64,000 nt of DNA from Paraburkholderia antibiotica (GCF_012927125.1 NZ_JABBFZ010000011.1:124001-188000), one strand, 5' to 3'. Shown: positions 54,620 through 63,529, counted from the stretch's first letter. Notes: a model not told the origin generated them from the sequence alone. Translations and numbers: made by a program.

Positions 54620-55921
54620 ATGGACTCGATAAAACGCTACTTCGGCTTCGATGCCGTCGGCACCAACCTGCGCACCGAAGTGCTCGCCGGGGTGACCACC
54701 TTCCTGACGATGGCCTACATCATCTTCGTCAACCCGGCGATTCTCGGCGACGCCGGCATGCCGAAGGGTTCGGTGTTCGTCGCGACCTGTCTGGTGGCGG
54801 CGCTGGCGTCGCTGATCATGGGTCTGTACGCGAACTACCCGATCGCGCTCGCGCCCGGCATGGGCCTGAACGCGTATTTCGCGTACACGGTCGTGAAGGG
54901 CATGGGCTACACGTGGGAAGCGGCGCTCGGCGCGGTGTTCATCTCCGGCTGCCTGTTCCTGATCGTCACGCTGTTCCGCGTGCGCGAGGTGATCGTCAAG
55001 GGCATTCCGCACTCGATCCGGATCGCGATCACCGGCGGTATCGGCCTCTTTCTGGCGATCATTTCGCTGAAGTCGGCCGGCATCGTGGTCGGCAATCCGG
55101 CCACGCTCGTCACGCTCGGCAATCTGCACGATCCGCACGTAGTGCTCGCCGCGATCGGCTTTTTCGGCATCGTCACACTCGACTACCTGCGGGTGCGCGG
55201 CGCGATCCTGATCGGCATCGTCGGCGTCACGGTGCTGAGCTTTTTCTTCGGCGGCAACGAGTTTCACGGCATTGTGTCCGCGCCGCCGTCGATCGCGCCG
55301 ACGCTGTTCCAGCTCGACATCAAGACCGCGCTGTCGACCGGCATCCTGAACGTCGTGCTGGTGTTCTTCCTCGTCGAACTGTTCGACGCGACCGGCACGC
55401 TGATGGGCGTCGCGAACCGCGCGGGGCTGCTGGTCGAAGGCAAGATGCACCGGCTGAACCGCGCGCTGCTCGCGGACAGCACCGCGATCCTCGCCGGCTC
55501 GATGCTCGGCACCTCGTCGACGACCGCGTATATCGAAAGCGCGTCCGGCGTGCAGGCCGGCGGGCGCACCGGCGTGACCGCGATCACCGTCGCGGTGCTG
55601 TTCGTCGCGGCGCTGTTTTTTGCGCCGCTCGCCGAAGTCGTGCCGCCGTACGCGACCGCGCCGGCGCTGCTCTACGTGTCGTGCCTGATGCTGCGCGAAA
55701 TGCTCGACCTGCCGTGGGACGACGCCACCGAAGTCGTGCCGGCCGCGCTGACCGCGCTGCTGATGCCGTTCACCTACTCGATCGCCAACGGCGTCGCGTT
55801 CGGCTTCATCTCGTACGCGGGCCTCAAGCTGCTGACCGGCCAGGCGCGTCAGGTGAAGCTGGTCGTGTGGATCATCGCGGCGATTTTCCTGTTCCGCTAT
55901 TTCTATCTCGGCAGCGAGTAA
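54620..55921 (+). CDS. NCS2-family purine permease (AzgA/PbuG type)
   Basis: A 433-residue inner-membrane transporter of adenine, guanine or hypoxanthine. The AzgA subgroup pattern is clear: AGVTTFLTMAYIIFVNPAIL, ALAPGMGLNAYFAYTVVKGM, ALSTGILNVVLVFFLVELFD followed by ATGTLMGVANRAGL, and MLGTSSTTAYIESASGVQAG. It has about 13 membrane segments and standard length. Preceded by a GAGAGAGA ribosome region. Monocistronic. Confidence 0.93.
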   Translation: MDSIKRYFGFDAVGTNLRTEVLAGVTTFLTMAYIIFVNPAILGDAGMPKGSVFVATCLVAALASLIMGLYANYPIALAPGMGLNAYFAYTVVKGMGYTWEAALGAVFISGCLFLIVTLFRVREVIVKGIPHSIRIAITGGIGLFLAIISLKSAGIVVGNPATLVTLGNLHDPHVVLAAIGFFGIVTLDYLRVRGAILIGIVGVTVLSFFFGGNEFHGIVSAPPSIAPTLFQLDIKTALSTGILNVVLVFFLVELFDATGTLMGVANRAGLLVEGKMHRLNRALLADSTAILAGSMLGTSSTTAYIESASGVQAGGRTGVTAITVAVLFVAALFFAPLAEVVPPYATAPALLYVSCLMLREMLDLPWDDATEVVPAALTALLMPFTYSIANGVAFGFISYAGLKLLTGQARQVKLVVWIIAAIFLFRYFYLGSE

Positions 55922-55967
55922 GGCTGCCGACGAGGACCAGGGCAGCGCGGGGCGCGCCGTACGCAAG

Positions 55968-55995
55968 CAGCACACAGCAGCACACAGCAGCACAC
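55968..55995. repeat. 10-bp tandem repeat, CAGCACACAG
   Basis: Nearly three copies of CAGCACACAG lie just after the purine permease. No function can be proposed. Confidence 0.7.
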
Positions 55996-56132
55996 GAGCG
56001 GCGCGCAGGCGGCAAACCAGGCGGCAATTGAGCGCAGATCAACGAGAGTGCTTCGGCAGTGCCCGCTTCGCGCGGGCACCGTTTATCATCCGACGATTCG
56101 CCACGCGATCGAGCCAGCCACAGGAGCCCCGC

Positions 56133-56666
56133 ATGTCCTCATACGACCACACGACGGACCGTTACACGAAGCCCGCGATCTTCTTTCACTGGGTCATCTT
56201 TCTGCTGGTCGCGCTCGCCTATCTGGCGATCGAAATCCGCGGCCCGCGCGGCTCCGACAGCCGCACGTTCTGGACCGGCGTGCACTTCTGGGCCGGCACG
56301 CTGGTGCTCGGCCTGTCGGTGTTGCGGGTTCTCTAGAGACTGTGGGCCGGCGCACCGCAAGAACTGGAGAGCAACCGGCTGCTCGCTTTCCTCGCGCGCG
56401 GCGCGCATCTTTCGCTGTACGTCTTCATCATCGTGCAGCCGCTGCTCGGCATGCTGATGGTCAATGCCGGCGGCCGGCCGGTGTCGCTCGCGTGGACCAA
56501 TATCAGCTTCACGCTGGTCGGCGCGGATTCGATCGCGCGGCCGCTACTGAAGGACGCGCACGAACTGCTCGGCAACGTGTTTTATTGGGTGATCGGCCTG
56601 CACGCGCTCGCGGCCATCGCGCATCACGTGATCTTCAAGGATCGGACGCTGCGACGGATGATCTGA
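56133..56666 (+). pseudogene. Cytochrome b561, interrupted by an in-frame amber codon
   Basis: The frame from the ATG at 56133 (AGGAG upstream) encodes a four-helix cytochrome b561: KPAIFFHWVIFLLVALAYLA with a haem-ligand His, FWTGVHFWAGTLVLGLSVLR with a second His, then a TAG at 56334-56336. Translation then continues in the same frame with RLWAGAPQELE, GAHLSLYVFIIVQPLLGMLM and NVFYWVIGLHALAAIAHHVI to a TGA at 56666. The family reads LLRLxWRL at this point, so the TAG replaces a Trp TGG. The protein would normally shuttle electrons from quinol in the inner membrane. Truncation after helix 2 would remove two haem-ligand helices. Confidence 0.88.
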
Positions 56667-56682
56667 CGCGATTGCGTCAGTT

Positions 56683-56973
56683 TCAGTTGCGCCAGTTCGC
56701 CTCGTAAAAGCGCACATAGCCGCTTCGGAGCACGACGCACTGCGCGCGTGTCTCCGACAACAACCGACGCGTGGCCGCCTCGATGCGAGCCCGATGCGCG
56801 TCGAACGCGACGACCATGTCCTCCAGCCGGGGCGACGCGGCGCCGAAGTGGTCTTCGAGCGCTTCCGCGGTGATCATGCACTCCACCCTCTGTCCGTCGA
56901 TCATCGCCGGAAACGCCAGGGTAAGTTCGCGCCCTGAATATTCAGGGGCTTCGTTCGGGAAAAGGATCTGCAT
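56683..56973 (-). CDS. DUF1488 family protein
   Basis: A 96-residue cytoplasmic protein with the DUF1488 pattern: an N-terminal MQILFPNEAPEYSG, the strand FPAMIDGQRVECMITAEALE, and RIEAATRRLLSE. Function is unknown. The ATG at 56973 has AGGTG seven bases upstream. It is convergent with the cytochrome b561 pseudogene. Confidence 0.85.
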   Translation of the reverse strand: MQILFPNEAPEYSGRELTLAFPAMIDGQRVECMITAEALEDHFGAASPRLEDMVVAFDAHRARIEAATRRLLSETRAQCVVLRSGYVRFYEANWRN

Positions 56974-57290
56974 GGGAATCACCTGGAAGAATGCCGCGCA
57001 TGGTGAAGCGGGGTAAGGTGCGCGCCGGTTGCATCGTGTCGCGTCCGCCGCTCGTTCCTCCTTGTCCCATGCAGTCGACGCGGGCCGTCACCTCGCGCGG
57101 AATCGCCGGTTCGCGCCGCGCGCAGATGAATTGATTTACTTTAGACGAGTTCGGGCAAGGCGCAAGCTTTCCCTGCGTTTCCCTGTATTTCGTCGCAGGT
57201 GGCCCTGATCTGGCGCATGTTGCAGCGCGATATCGGAACGATGGCCGATCCCATGTAAAGTGTCGGTCACCCAGCTTTTCATCGATCCCG
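56974..57290. other. Divergent intergenic region, DUF1488 / ferredoxin
   Basis: Some 317 bases hold the two divergent promoters. No gene, strong hairpin or repeat was noticed. Confidence 0.5.
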
Positions 57291-57599
57291 ATGTCCGATC
57301 CCACCCGCCCGCCCGTGGTTCGCGTCGAGCCGCTCGGTCTGAGCTTCGAGGCGCCCGATTCGCTGACGATCCTCGAAGCCGCCGGCTTCGCGAATCTGCG
57401 TCTGCCGCGCTCGTGCCGCAACGGGACTTGCCGCACGTGTTTGTGCCGGATGACGGCCGGACGCGTGCGTTACACGATCGAATGGCCGGGGGTGAGTCGT
57501 GAGGAAAAGGCTGATGGCTATATCCTGCCGTGTGTGGCGATCGCCGAAACCGACGTGGTGATCGACGTGCCGGATGCGCTCGAATTGCCGGCTCGGTGA
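57291..57599 (+). CDS. Plant-type [2Fe-2S] ferredoxin
   Basis: A 102-residue electron carrier. Cluster ligands are the three Cys of RSCRNGTCRTC and the Cys of GYILPCVAIAETD, spaced as in plant-type ferredoxins (C-x4-C-x2-C...C). Alone in its transcript, so its redox partner is not evident from context. Confidence 0.93.
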   Translation: MSDPTRPPVVRVEPLGLSFEAPDSLTILEAAGFANLRLPRSCRNGTCRTCLCRMTAGRVRYTIEWPGVSREEKADGYILPCVAIAETDVVIDVPDALELPAR

Positions 57600-57664
57600 G
57601 CGTCGGCGCGCAAGCCTGAGCGCTCGGAGCGCCCCGCCCGACGCTGGCGTTCAAGCGCGTCGTA

Positions 57665-57859
57665 TCAACGCCCGTTGCCCATCGCGCGGGAGATCTTCTT
57701 ATCCGTGTTGTACTGGCTCAGCGCGTACACCGACCAGATCGCGGCCGGCACCCAGCCGATCAGCGTCACCTGCAGAATCAGGCAGATGATGCCCGCGAAC
57801 GGACGGCCGATCGTGAAGAACTGCAGCTACGGCAGAAGGATGGCAAGCAACAGACGCAT
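57665..57859 (-). pseudogene. YqaE/Pmp3-family membrane protein, interrupted by an amber codon
   Basis: From the ATG at 57859 (AGGAACCCGGA upstream) the frame reads MRLLLAILLP, then TAG at 57829-57827. It continues in frame with LQFFTIGRPFAGIICLILQV and TLIGWVPAAIWSVYALSQYN to a TGA at 57667-57665, 64 codons in all. This is a YqaE/Pmp3 proteolipid with two membrane helices; the family has Trp or a similar residue after LLP, so a TGG appears changed to TAG. Too short for routine gene finding. Truncation leaves 10 residues. Confidence 0.85.
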
Positions 57860-57975
57860 TCCGGGTTCCTGTTCGGATGGTTGAGGCAGTAGCGTGCGTT
57901 AAGTCGCGGAGGGCGCTTCTGCCTCGTTAATGACGAAAATGATGACGGAAATAATGACGGAAATAATGAGGTCAA

Positions 57976-58176
57976 TCAGGCGGGCGTATCGAGCGGTGCG
58001 AAGCGCGGCACCTTCGCGCCGTCCACCTCGATCAGCTCGAAAAACACCGTCGACGGGCGGGTCCAGATCGTACCATTGGCTGCTTTGTAGACGATCATCG
58101 TGACCGTCGGATCGGATTCGAGCGTGGCCTCGCAGACCAGTTCGTAAATGCCGCCTTTGTAGTGTCGATAACGCAC
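57976..58176 (-). CDS. DUF1653 family protein, 66 aa
   Basis: A 66-residue protein with the DUF1653 pattern: an opening RYRHYKGGIYELVCEATLE, VTMIVYKAANGTIWTRPST and a C-terminal KVPRFAPLD. Small beta-rich fold of unknown role. Start is GTG with AAGGA ten bases upstream. Confidence 0.88.
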   Translation of the reverse strand: MRYRHYKGGIYELVCEATLESDPTVTMIVYKAANGTIWTRPSTVFFELIEVDGAKVPRFAPLDTPA

Positions 58177-58264
58177 GGTAGGGATCCTTAATCTGTCTTC
58201 AGTGCTGTCTTCAGTGGGTACTCATATTGGGCGCGATCGACGCATTTGCAAGCGCGCCCGAACC

Positions 58265-58909
58265 TCAGCCACCCTCTTTCATCTGTTTCAGGATCTTGTA
58301 GACGGTCGCGCGGCCCATCGTCAGCACGGCGGCCACGTAGTTCGCCGAGCTGCGGCCGCGAAACGCGCCCTGCGCGTGCAGCGCCTCGACGATTTCGCGC
58401 TTGTGCTCGCGCGTCAGCGCATTGATGCCGATCTGCCGCTCGCGCAGCCACGTGTGCAGATACGTGTTGATGCGGTCCTGCCAGTCGTCGCGGAACAGAT
58501 CTTCGCCGGGCGCGTCGCTCATCGTGCCGCCCTTGATGAACAGATCGAGCGTCGAGCGCACGTCCTCGAACACCGCGATGTTGAAGTTCACGCACAGCAT
58601 GCCGGCCGGCTTGCCGTCGTCGTCGAACAGGATGTTGCTCACGCAGCGCATGCGGCGACCGTCCCAGTTCAGTTTCTCGTACGGACCGATAGTCTGGCCG
58701 CGCGCCGCGAACAGCGCGTCGTCGAGCACCGACGGCGCACCGACCTCGAGCCGCGACAGATTGTTCGCCAGATACGCGATGGTCTGGTCGCGCAGATCGT
58801 GAATCACCACTTCGGCGCACGGATAGAGCAGCGCGGCGATGCCGTCGGCGATCGGCGCGTAGCGCTTCAGCAGCAGGTCTTTGACAGGAGACACGTTCGG
58901 ATTGCGCAT
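58265..58909 (-). CDS. YheO/DauR-like transcriptional regulator (PAS + HTH_22)
   Basis: 214 residues. The N-terminal YheO-like PAS domain reads YAPIADGIAALLYPCAEVVI, HDLRDQTIAYLANNLSRLEV and GMLCVNFNIAVFEDVRSTLD. The C-terminal helix-turn-helix is REIVEALHAQGAFRGRSSAN followed by TMGRATVYKILKQM. In Pseudomonas related regulators (DauR, DguR) sense D-amino acids or derivatives. Targets are not evident here. I use the ATG at 58909; the frame is open to 59074 but the extension is not family-like. Confidence 0.9.
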   Translation of the reverse strand: MRNPNVSPVKDLLLKRYAPIADGIAALLYPCAEVVIHDLRDQTIAYLANNLSRLEVGAPSVLDDALFAARGQTIGPYEKLNWDGRRMRCVSNILFDDDGKPAGMLCVNFNIAVFEDVRSTLDLFIKGGTMSDAPGEDLFRDDWQDRINTYLHTWLRERQIGINALTREHKREIVEALHAQGAFRGRSSANYVAAVLTMGRATVYKILKQMKEGG

Positions 58910-59292
58910 GGAAAGGATGCGGGGTTCGAAGGAGGCGACGGCGCCGCGCCGGGTTGCATGACGACGCCCGCCACGCAGGCGAGGCAACGCCGGAACGCAC
59001 GCGGGTCCGCGCTCAGGAACTCGCCATTGTAGCGACCTCGGGCAGGCGTCGCGATCATGGACGATCGCGGGCACAGCGACGCTCGGCGCGGGCGCTCACG
59101 AACGGGCCCCTCCGCGGACTGCCGCGCCCACGCTCACGCTCACGCTGACGGTGACGCTGACGGTAACGCGCCGCAAGGCGCTGCCCCGCGAGGCCACACG
59201 TCAGCCCACAACACCGCGCAACAATTTTGTCCGCCTCGCGAGGCGATTTTTTTCATGCGATAACCGTTCATCCAACCGAACGGAGTCCACCG
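58910..59292. other. Intergenic region with hexamer repeats
   Basis: Nearly 380 bases between divergent genes. A run of hexamers of the form (C/G)ACG(C/G)T occupies 59129-59168. No further gene or hairpin was convincing. Confidence 0.5.
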
Positions 59293-59511
59293 ATGGCCAC
59301 ACTCGAAGCGCTTCGCGCCGTGCTCGACGACACGCGCACGCCGGAGATCATTCGCAACCACATCATCGACTCGCTGCAATACGCGCTGCGCAATTACGGC
59401 CAGATGTTTACGGCGAAGGAAATCGAATGGCTGGCCAACTGGGACGATGCGCGTCTGCCGCTGGCGGCCGCGCGCGAATTGCAGAAGCGCGTCGCCGACA
59501 TTTCGCGATGA
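59293..59511 (+). CDS. Conserved hypothetical protein, 72 aa
   Basis: I do not recognise a family. The protein is helical and acidic (MATLEALRAVLDDTRTPEII; NYGQMFTAKEIEWLANWDDA), with no signal or membrane segment. GGAGTCCACCG precedes the ATG and codon use matches neighbouring genes, so it is probably real. Confidence 0.7.
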   Translation: MATLEALRAVLDDTRTPEIIRNHIIDSLQYALRNYGQMFTAKEIEWLANWDDARLPLAAARELQKRVADISR

Positions 59512-60097
59512 AGGCCGGACGGAATGCCGCCCCGGCTCGATTTGGCCTGATCCGCGCTATCGGGGGGCGCGTCGCGGCCTCGGCCAAACCCGCTAAAGCC
59601 CCGATGGGCGGGCGTCTCAGCCGGGCATGGTAGTTGCCACTATCCAATTCGCCCCGTTTCAGGCATCATAGTGAAATAGTTGCAGTTCGCACCCATATAG
59701 CACTGGCAGCACCAGGCAGTCTCAAACCGGCATCTCCGCGCCACCCCCGACAGTTCGACCGCCACTTTCCGGCGATCCCGTCACTCCGGCAATGCGCCGC
59801 CTGCATTCGCCGTCGCGAGTAGCACACCGAGCGGTTCAGCTTCTTCCGTCCGATGCGCGCGAATTCCGCGCCGCTTCAGCATTTTCGGTCGAACCCGTGC
59901 CTGGCGCGCGACCGCTCGAGCCATTGTCATTGAGTCCGCCGGGCCACGCAGGCCTGTGCCAACCCTTTTTCATTGCGGCGCGCCCATCGGTGCTGCGCCG
60001 CCGGTCCACGTCGTCGCGTTGCCGCGACCGACCCGCGCGCTGCGGCAGACAACGCGCACCGCGACACGCGGACCATGCATACAGGACACGTATTTTG
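59512..60097. other. Intergenic region without clear genes
   Basis: Nearly 590 bases. Open frames here are Arg/Pro/Ala-rich and look like chance frames in GC-rich DNA. The segment around 59635-59700 is AT-richer and may hold a promoter. I see no RNA gene. Confidence 0.45.
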
Positions 60098-60379
60098 ATG
60101 AATTCAGCAGTCAAGACCTATAAGGGCTACGAAATTCACCCGCTCGTTTATCCGCGCCGCCCCCCCGGCGCCGAGACGAGCCGCAATCCGGGCGCCGGTT
60201 ACGACGCGTCGGTGCGCATCTGCCGCGTCGGCGCGAATCCGGCGGCCGATGGCCGGGTGTTCCGCCTGCAGTACATGTTTCCGTTCGACGGCATGGGCAA
60301 GGCGCGCATCGCGTGCATGGCGCATGCGGAGCGGCTGATCGACGGCCAGGTGAACGGTCAGTCCGTCGCCGATCTTTGA
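60098..60379 (+). CDS. Conserved hypothetical protein, 93 aa
   Basis: A 93-residue protein, family not recognised. It begins MNSAVKTYKGYEIHPLVYPR and contains YDASVRICRVGANPAADGRV and a C-terminal MAHAERLIDGQVNGQSV. It looks like a small alpha/beta cytoplasmic protein. An AGGA lies 12 bases before the ATG, rather far. The upstream extension of the frame is low-complexity and rejected. Confidence 0.65.
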   Translation: MNSAVKTYKGYEIHPLVYPRRPPGAETSRNPGAGYDASVRICRVGANPAADGRVFRLQYMFPFDGMGKARIACMAHAERLIDGQVNGQSVADL

Positions 60380-60523
60380 GCGCGTCATCGGCACATCACC
60401 AACGTCGTGCAGCGTACGTTTCGAGCCCTCGGAGCAGCGCCGCACAAACACTGAAATAACGGCTGCGCCGCCCGGTTCGCCGGCGGCCGGCAACCCCTTT
60501 ATCCCATCGACCAGGAGTTATGC

Positions 60524-60796
60524 ATGGCGAAAGAAGAACTGCTTGAACTTGACGGCATCGTCGACGAAGTGCTTCCGGATAGCCGCTACCGCGTGACGCT
60601 CGACAACGGCGTCGTTGTCGGCGCCTATGCGTCCGGACGCATGCGCAAGAACCATATCCGTATTCTCGCGGGCGATCGCGTGACGCTCGAAATGTCGGTC
60701 TACGACCTGACCAAAGGACGGATCAACTTCCGTCACAAGGACGAGCGCCCGAGCGGCGGACCGCGCCCGGCATCGCAGGGGCAGCGCCGGCGCTAA
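60524..60796 (+). CDS. infA: Translation initiation factor IF-1 (extra copy)
   Basis: A 90-residue S1-like OB-fold protein: MAKEELLELDGIVDEVLPDS, RYRVTLDNGVVVGAYASGRM, RKNHIRILAGDRVTLEMS and DLTKGRINFRHK, the IF-1 signature. The C-terminal 15 residues form an extra basic tail absent from the standard 72-residue factor. It stands alone, far from the ribosomal-protein operon, as is usual for the second infA of beta-proteobacteria. AGGAG precedes the ATG. Confidence 0.95.
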   Translation: MAKEELLELDGIVDEVLPDSRYRVTLDNGVVVGAYASGRMRKNHIRILAGDRVTLEMSVYDLTKGRINFRHKDERPSGGPRPASQGQRRR

Positions 60797-60857
60797 GCCG
60801 CGGCAACGGCAGTGGCGCGACATGGCAGACCTGCGTGTCGCGCTAAACCCCATCGCG

Positions 60858-61670
60858 CTAAACCCCAAACACCGCCGCCCAATCCCCGTCGTCGGCGCTG
60901 TTGCGCATCTGCTCCACCACCCGCTCCTCCAGTTCGGCCAGATGCTCCCGCATCGCCGCTAACGCGCACGGCAAGTCGCCCGCATCGAGTGCCTCGATGA
61001 GGCGCGCGTGCTCGTCGGCCGAGCAGCTCGATCCCTTCGACGGATCGAACAGCGCCTTGTACAACTCCGTCTTCGCGACCAGTTGCCCGACAAGGCCGAG
61101 CAATTCGGTGCCGCCCGCCAGTTCCGTCAACAGCACGTGAAACTGGCCGGCGAGACGCACGGATTCGTCGATCGCACCCGCGCGCAACGCCTTTTCCTCG
61201 CTACGCACGTGCGCGCGCAGCCGCCGTTTGTGCGCGGCGCTCAACGCGCCGCACAGCGCCGCGACGATCCCCGCCTCGACAATCTGGCGCGCCCGATACA
61301 CCTGACGAACATCCACCTCCGACGGCGACGGCACGAACGCGCCGCGATTCGCCGCGAGCACGAGCTTGCCCTCGTAGCCTAGCCGCGCGAGCACCTTGCG
61401 CAGCGCCCCGCGCGTGCAGCCGAATGCGGCCGCGAGATCGCGCTCGACCAGTTGCGCGCCCGGCCGCAACCGCCCTTGCAGCAAAGCGGCGGTAATCGAC
61501 GCGTAAATACGCTCTTCGATGCTGGGCGTGGCAGGAGCGTCACGCGGCGTGGAAACGGCGGACGCGGTTTCAACGGAAGACGCGGTTTCGCCAGAGCCGG
61601 AGCCAGAGCCGGAGCCGGAGCCGGAACTGCAGGACGACGAAGCGGGAGAACGCGGGGAACGCGTAGCCAT
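60858..61670 (-). CDS. GntR/FCD-family transcriptional regulator
   Basis: 270 residues. The first 45 are Ser/Gly/Ala-rich, including an SGSGSGSGSG run coded by 6-bp DNA repeats. The winged helix follows (ERIYASITAALLQGRLRPGA; DLAAAFGCTRGALRKVLARL) and then an FCD ligand domain (QVYRARQIVEAGIVAALCGA; SADEHARLIEALDAGDLPCA). It is divergent from the MFS gene at 61872, and an 18-bp palindrome lies between them, so control of that transporter is likely. Confidence 0.9.
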   Translation of the reverse strand: MATRSPRSPASSSCSSGSGSGSGSGSGETASSVETASAVSTPRDAPATPSIEERIYASITAALLQGRLRPGAQLVERDLAAAFGCTRGALRKVLARLGYEGKLVLAANRGAFVPSPSEVDVRQVYRARQIVEAGIVAALCGALSAAHKRRLRAHVRSEEKALRAGAIDESVRLAGQFHVLLTELAGGTELLGLVGQLVAKTELYKALFDPSKGSSCSADEHARLIEALDAGDLPCALAAMREHLAELEERVVEQMRNSADDGDWAAVFGV

Positions 61671-61792
61671 GAGTCAAATGCCGACAAAGATAAGGAAAGA
61701 ACGGGACGAAACAACGCCGCAGCATTCTAGCGATGGCCACACGCAGACGCCAATTCGCCGCATTGCGTCATCGCTTATACCGAAGATTCCCG

Positions 61793-61810
61793 AAAATGGT
61801 TAACCATTTT
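61793..61810. promoter_or_regulatory. 18-bp perfect palindrome, probable GntR operator
   Basis: AAAATGGTTAACCATTTT is its own reverse complement. It is AT-rich, lies between the divergent GntR and MFS genes, and carries the TGG...CCA ends common in FCD-type operators. Confidence 0.6.
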
Positions 61811-61871
61811 AATCTATTATGGTCGACCAGAACGCGCCTTTGAACACAACTTTTCCCGGCTCGAGATCTTC

Positions 61872-63137
61872 GTGAATTCGCCCACCAGCACCACTTCGCC
61901 CCGCCCATCCACGAACCACGCCCGTACCGCGCTGACCCGGCACGACGTCGTGTGGCTCGCGGCGATCGTCGTGATCGGCATCAATCTGCGGCCGCTGCTG
62001 ACCTCGATCAGCCCGTTGATGACGACGATTCGCGGCGCCACCGGACTCAGCTTCTACGGCGCGTCGCTGCTGACCAGTCTGCCGGTCGTCGCGATGGGTG
62101 TCGGTGCCTTCGGCGCGGCGGCGCTCACGCGCAGCATCGGCGAAACGCGTGGCGTCGCGCTCGGCCTCTGCGCGATCGCGCTGGCCTGCGCGGCGCGCTG
62201 GTTCGCGTCGAGCGGCTTCACGCTGCTGGCGACCGCGTTGCTCGCGGGCGCCGGCGTCGCCGCGATCCAGGCGCTGCTGCCCACCGTCATCAAGCAGCGC
62301 TTTCCCACCCGCGTGCCGCTCGCGATGGGCGTGTTCTCCGCGTCGATCATGGGCGGCGGCGGCCTTGGCGCGAGCCTGAGCCCGTGGGTCAGCCAGACGC
62401 TGCAGTCGTGGCATGCGGGGCTCGCGGTGTGGGCGTTGCCGGCTTGTGGCGCGCTCGCATGCTGGTGGTTATTGACGCGCCGGCCTGTCGTCGAGCCGGC
62501 TGCGCACACCGCCCAGGCTGCGAGTCATTCAGCCGCCACACTCACGCCGACGCCCACGTTCTCGCCGTGGCGCACACGGCGCGCATGGACGCTCGGTCTG
62601 TACTTCGGCATCGTCAACGGCGGCTATACGAGTCTCGTCGCGTGGTTGCCGGCGTTCTATCAGCAGCGCGGCGCGAGCGTCGCGGCGAGCGGCTCGCTGC
62701 TTGCCGCGATGACCGTGTTCCAGGCCGCCTCGGCGTTGCTGCTGCCGCTCGCCGCCGCATCGTTTCGCGATCGACGGCCATGGCTGCTGCTCGGACTCGC
62801 CGCGCAACTGGCCGGCGTGCTCGGCCTGATCGCGCTACCCGATGCCGCGCCGCTGCTGTGGGTCGGCGCTGCGGGCGCGGGACTCGGCGGCGTGTTTTCG
62901 CTGACGCTCGTGACCGCGATGGATCACTCGGCCGATCATCGCATCGCCGGTCAGCTGGTCGCGTTCACGCAGGGCGTCGGCTTTATCGTCGCCGCGATCG
63001 CGCCGCTCGTGGCCGGCATCGTGCGTGGCTGGAGCGGCGGCTTCGTCGCCGCGTGGGTCATGCTCGCGGTGTGCATCGCCGCGATGATGGCGGTCACGTT
63101 GCTGTTGTCGCCGCGGAGTTATTCGCGGTGGCTTTGA
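61872..63137 (+). CDS. CynX/NimT-family MFS transporter
   Basis: A 421-residue inner-membrane transporter with 12 predicted helices. The first helix region WLAAIVVIGINLRPLLTSIS and the PLMTTIRGATGLSFYGASLL segment are typical of the cyanate/nitroimidazole transporter group (CynX, NimT/YeaN). Substrate is unknown. The start is GTG at 61872, 20 or so residues before helix 1. Likely regulated by the divergent GntR protein. Confidence 0.9.
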   Translation: MNSPTSTTSPRPSTNHARTALTRHDVVWLAAIVVIGINLRPLLTSISPLMTTIRGATGLSFYGASLLTSLPVVAMGVGAFGAAALTRSIGETRGVALGLCAIALACAARWFASSGFTLLATALLAGAGVAAIQALLPTVIKQRFPTRVPLAMGVFSASIMGGGGLGASLSPWVSQTLQSWHAGLAVWALPACGALACWWLLTRRPVVEPAAHTAQAASHSAATLTPTPTFSPWRTRRAWTLGLYFGIVNGGYTSLVAWLPAFYQQRGASVAASGSLLAAMTVFQAASALLLPLAAASFRDRRPWLLLGLAAQLAGVLGLIALPDAAPLLWVGAAGAGLGGVFSLTLVTAMDHSADHRIAGQLVAFTQGVGFIVAAIAPLVAGIVRGWSGGFVAAWVMLAVCIAAMMAVTLLLSPRSYSRWL

Positions 63138-63213
63138 AAGCGACTCAAATCACTTTTTGAGCCCTTTTTAACGGTGTTTTGTGAAGCGCAGACGGCGTCG
63201 ACCGGGAGGCGCT

Positions 63214-63258
63214 TTCAGCAGCTTCAGCAGCTTCAGTAGTTTCAGCAACTTCAGCGTC
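63214..63258. repeat. 9-bp tandem repeat, TTCAGCAGC-like
   Basis: Five consecutive nine-base units beginning TTCAG (TTCAGCAGC twice, then TTCAGTAGT, TTCAGCAAC and TTCAGCGTC). They do not lie in a likely coding frame. Confidence 0.75.
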
Positions 63259-63511
63259 GAGCCCCGTGATGCGCCGCATCGGTGCATCGCGCGTCAATGC
63301 TCCCGGATGCCCCGTGCCGGTGCAGCGCGCGGAACGCGAGCGCAACGCACCGCTTCCCGGCGCTTCACCAGCGCTTTGCCAGCGCTTTGCCAATCCGTCC
63401 TACTCCCGCCTGCGGGAAACCCACTCAAACCGCCAAATCCCCGCTAAATCCAACACGATTCTCGCGCACCGCCTTGCACGCACACTAAAGCAAACCCAAC
63501 ACCGCAGCGCA

Positions 63512-63529
63512 TGGCATACCCATTGCTTT
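63512..63529 (+). promoter_or_regulatory. Sigma-54 (-24/-12) promoter of nasT-like gene
   Basis: TGGCATACCCATTGCTTT has the invariant GG and GC exactly ten bases apart and fits TGGCAC-N5-TTGCW at nearly every position. It lies 33 bases before the ATG, appropriate for nitrogen control by NtrC and RpoN. Confidence 0.7.

Noticed and set aside
59792..60097. N-terminal extension of the 93-aa hypothetical protein
   Set aside because: Low-complexity Arg/Ser/Pro translation and no ribosome site at its start.
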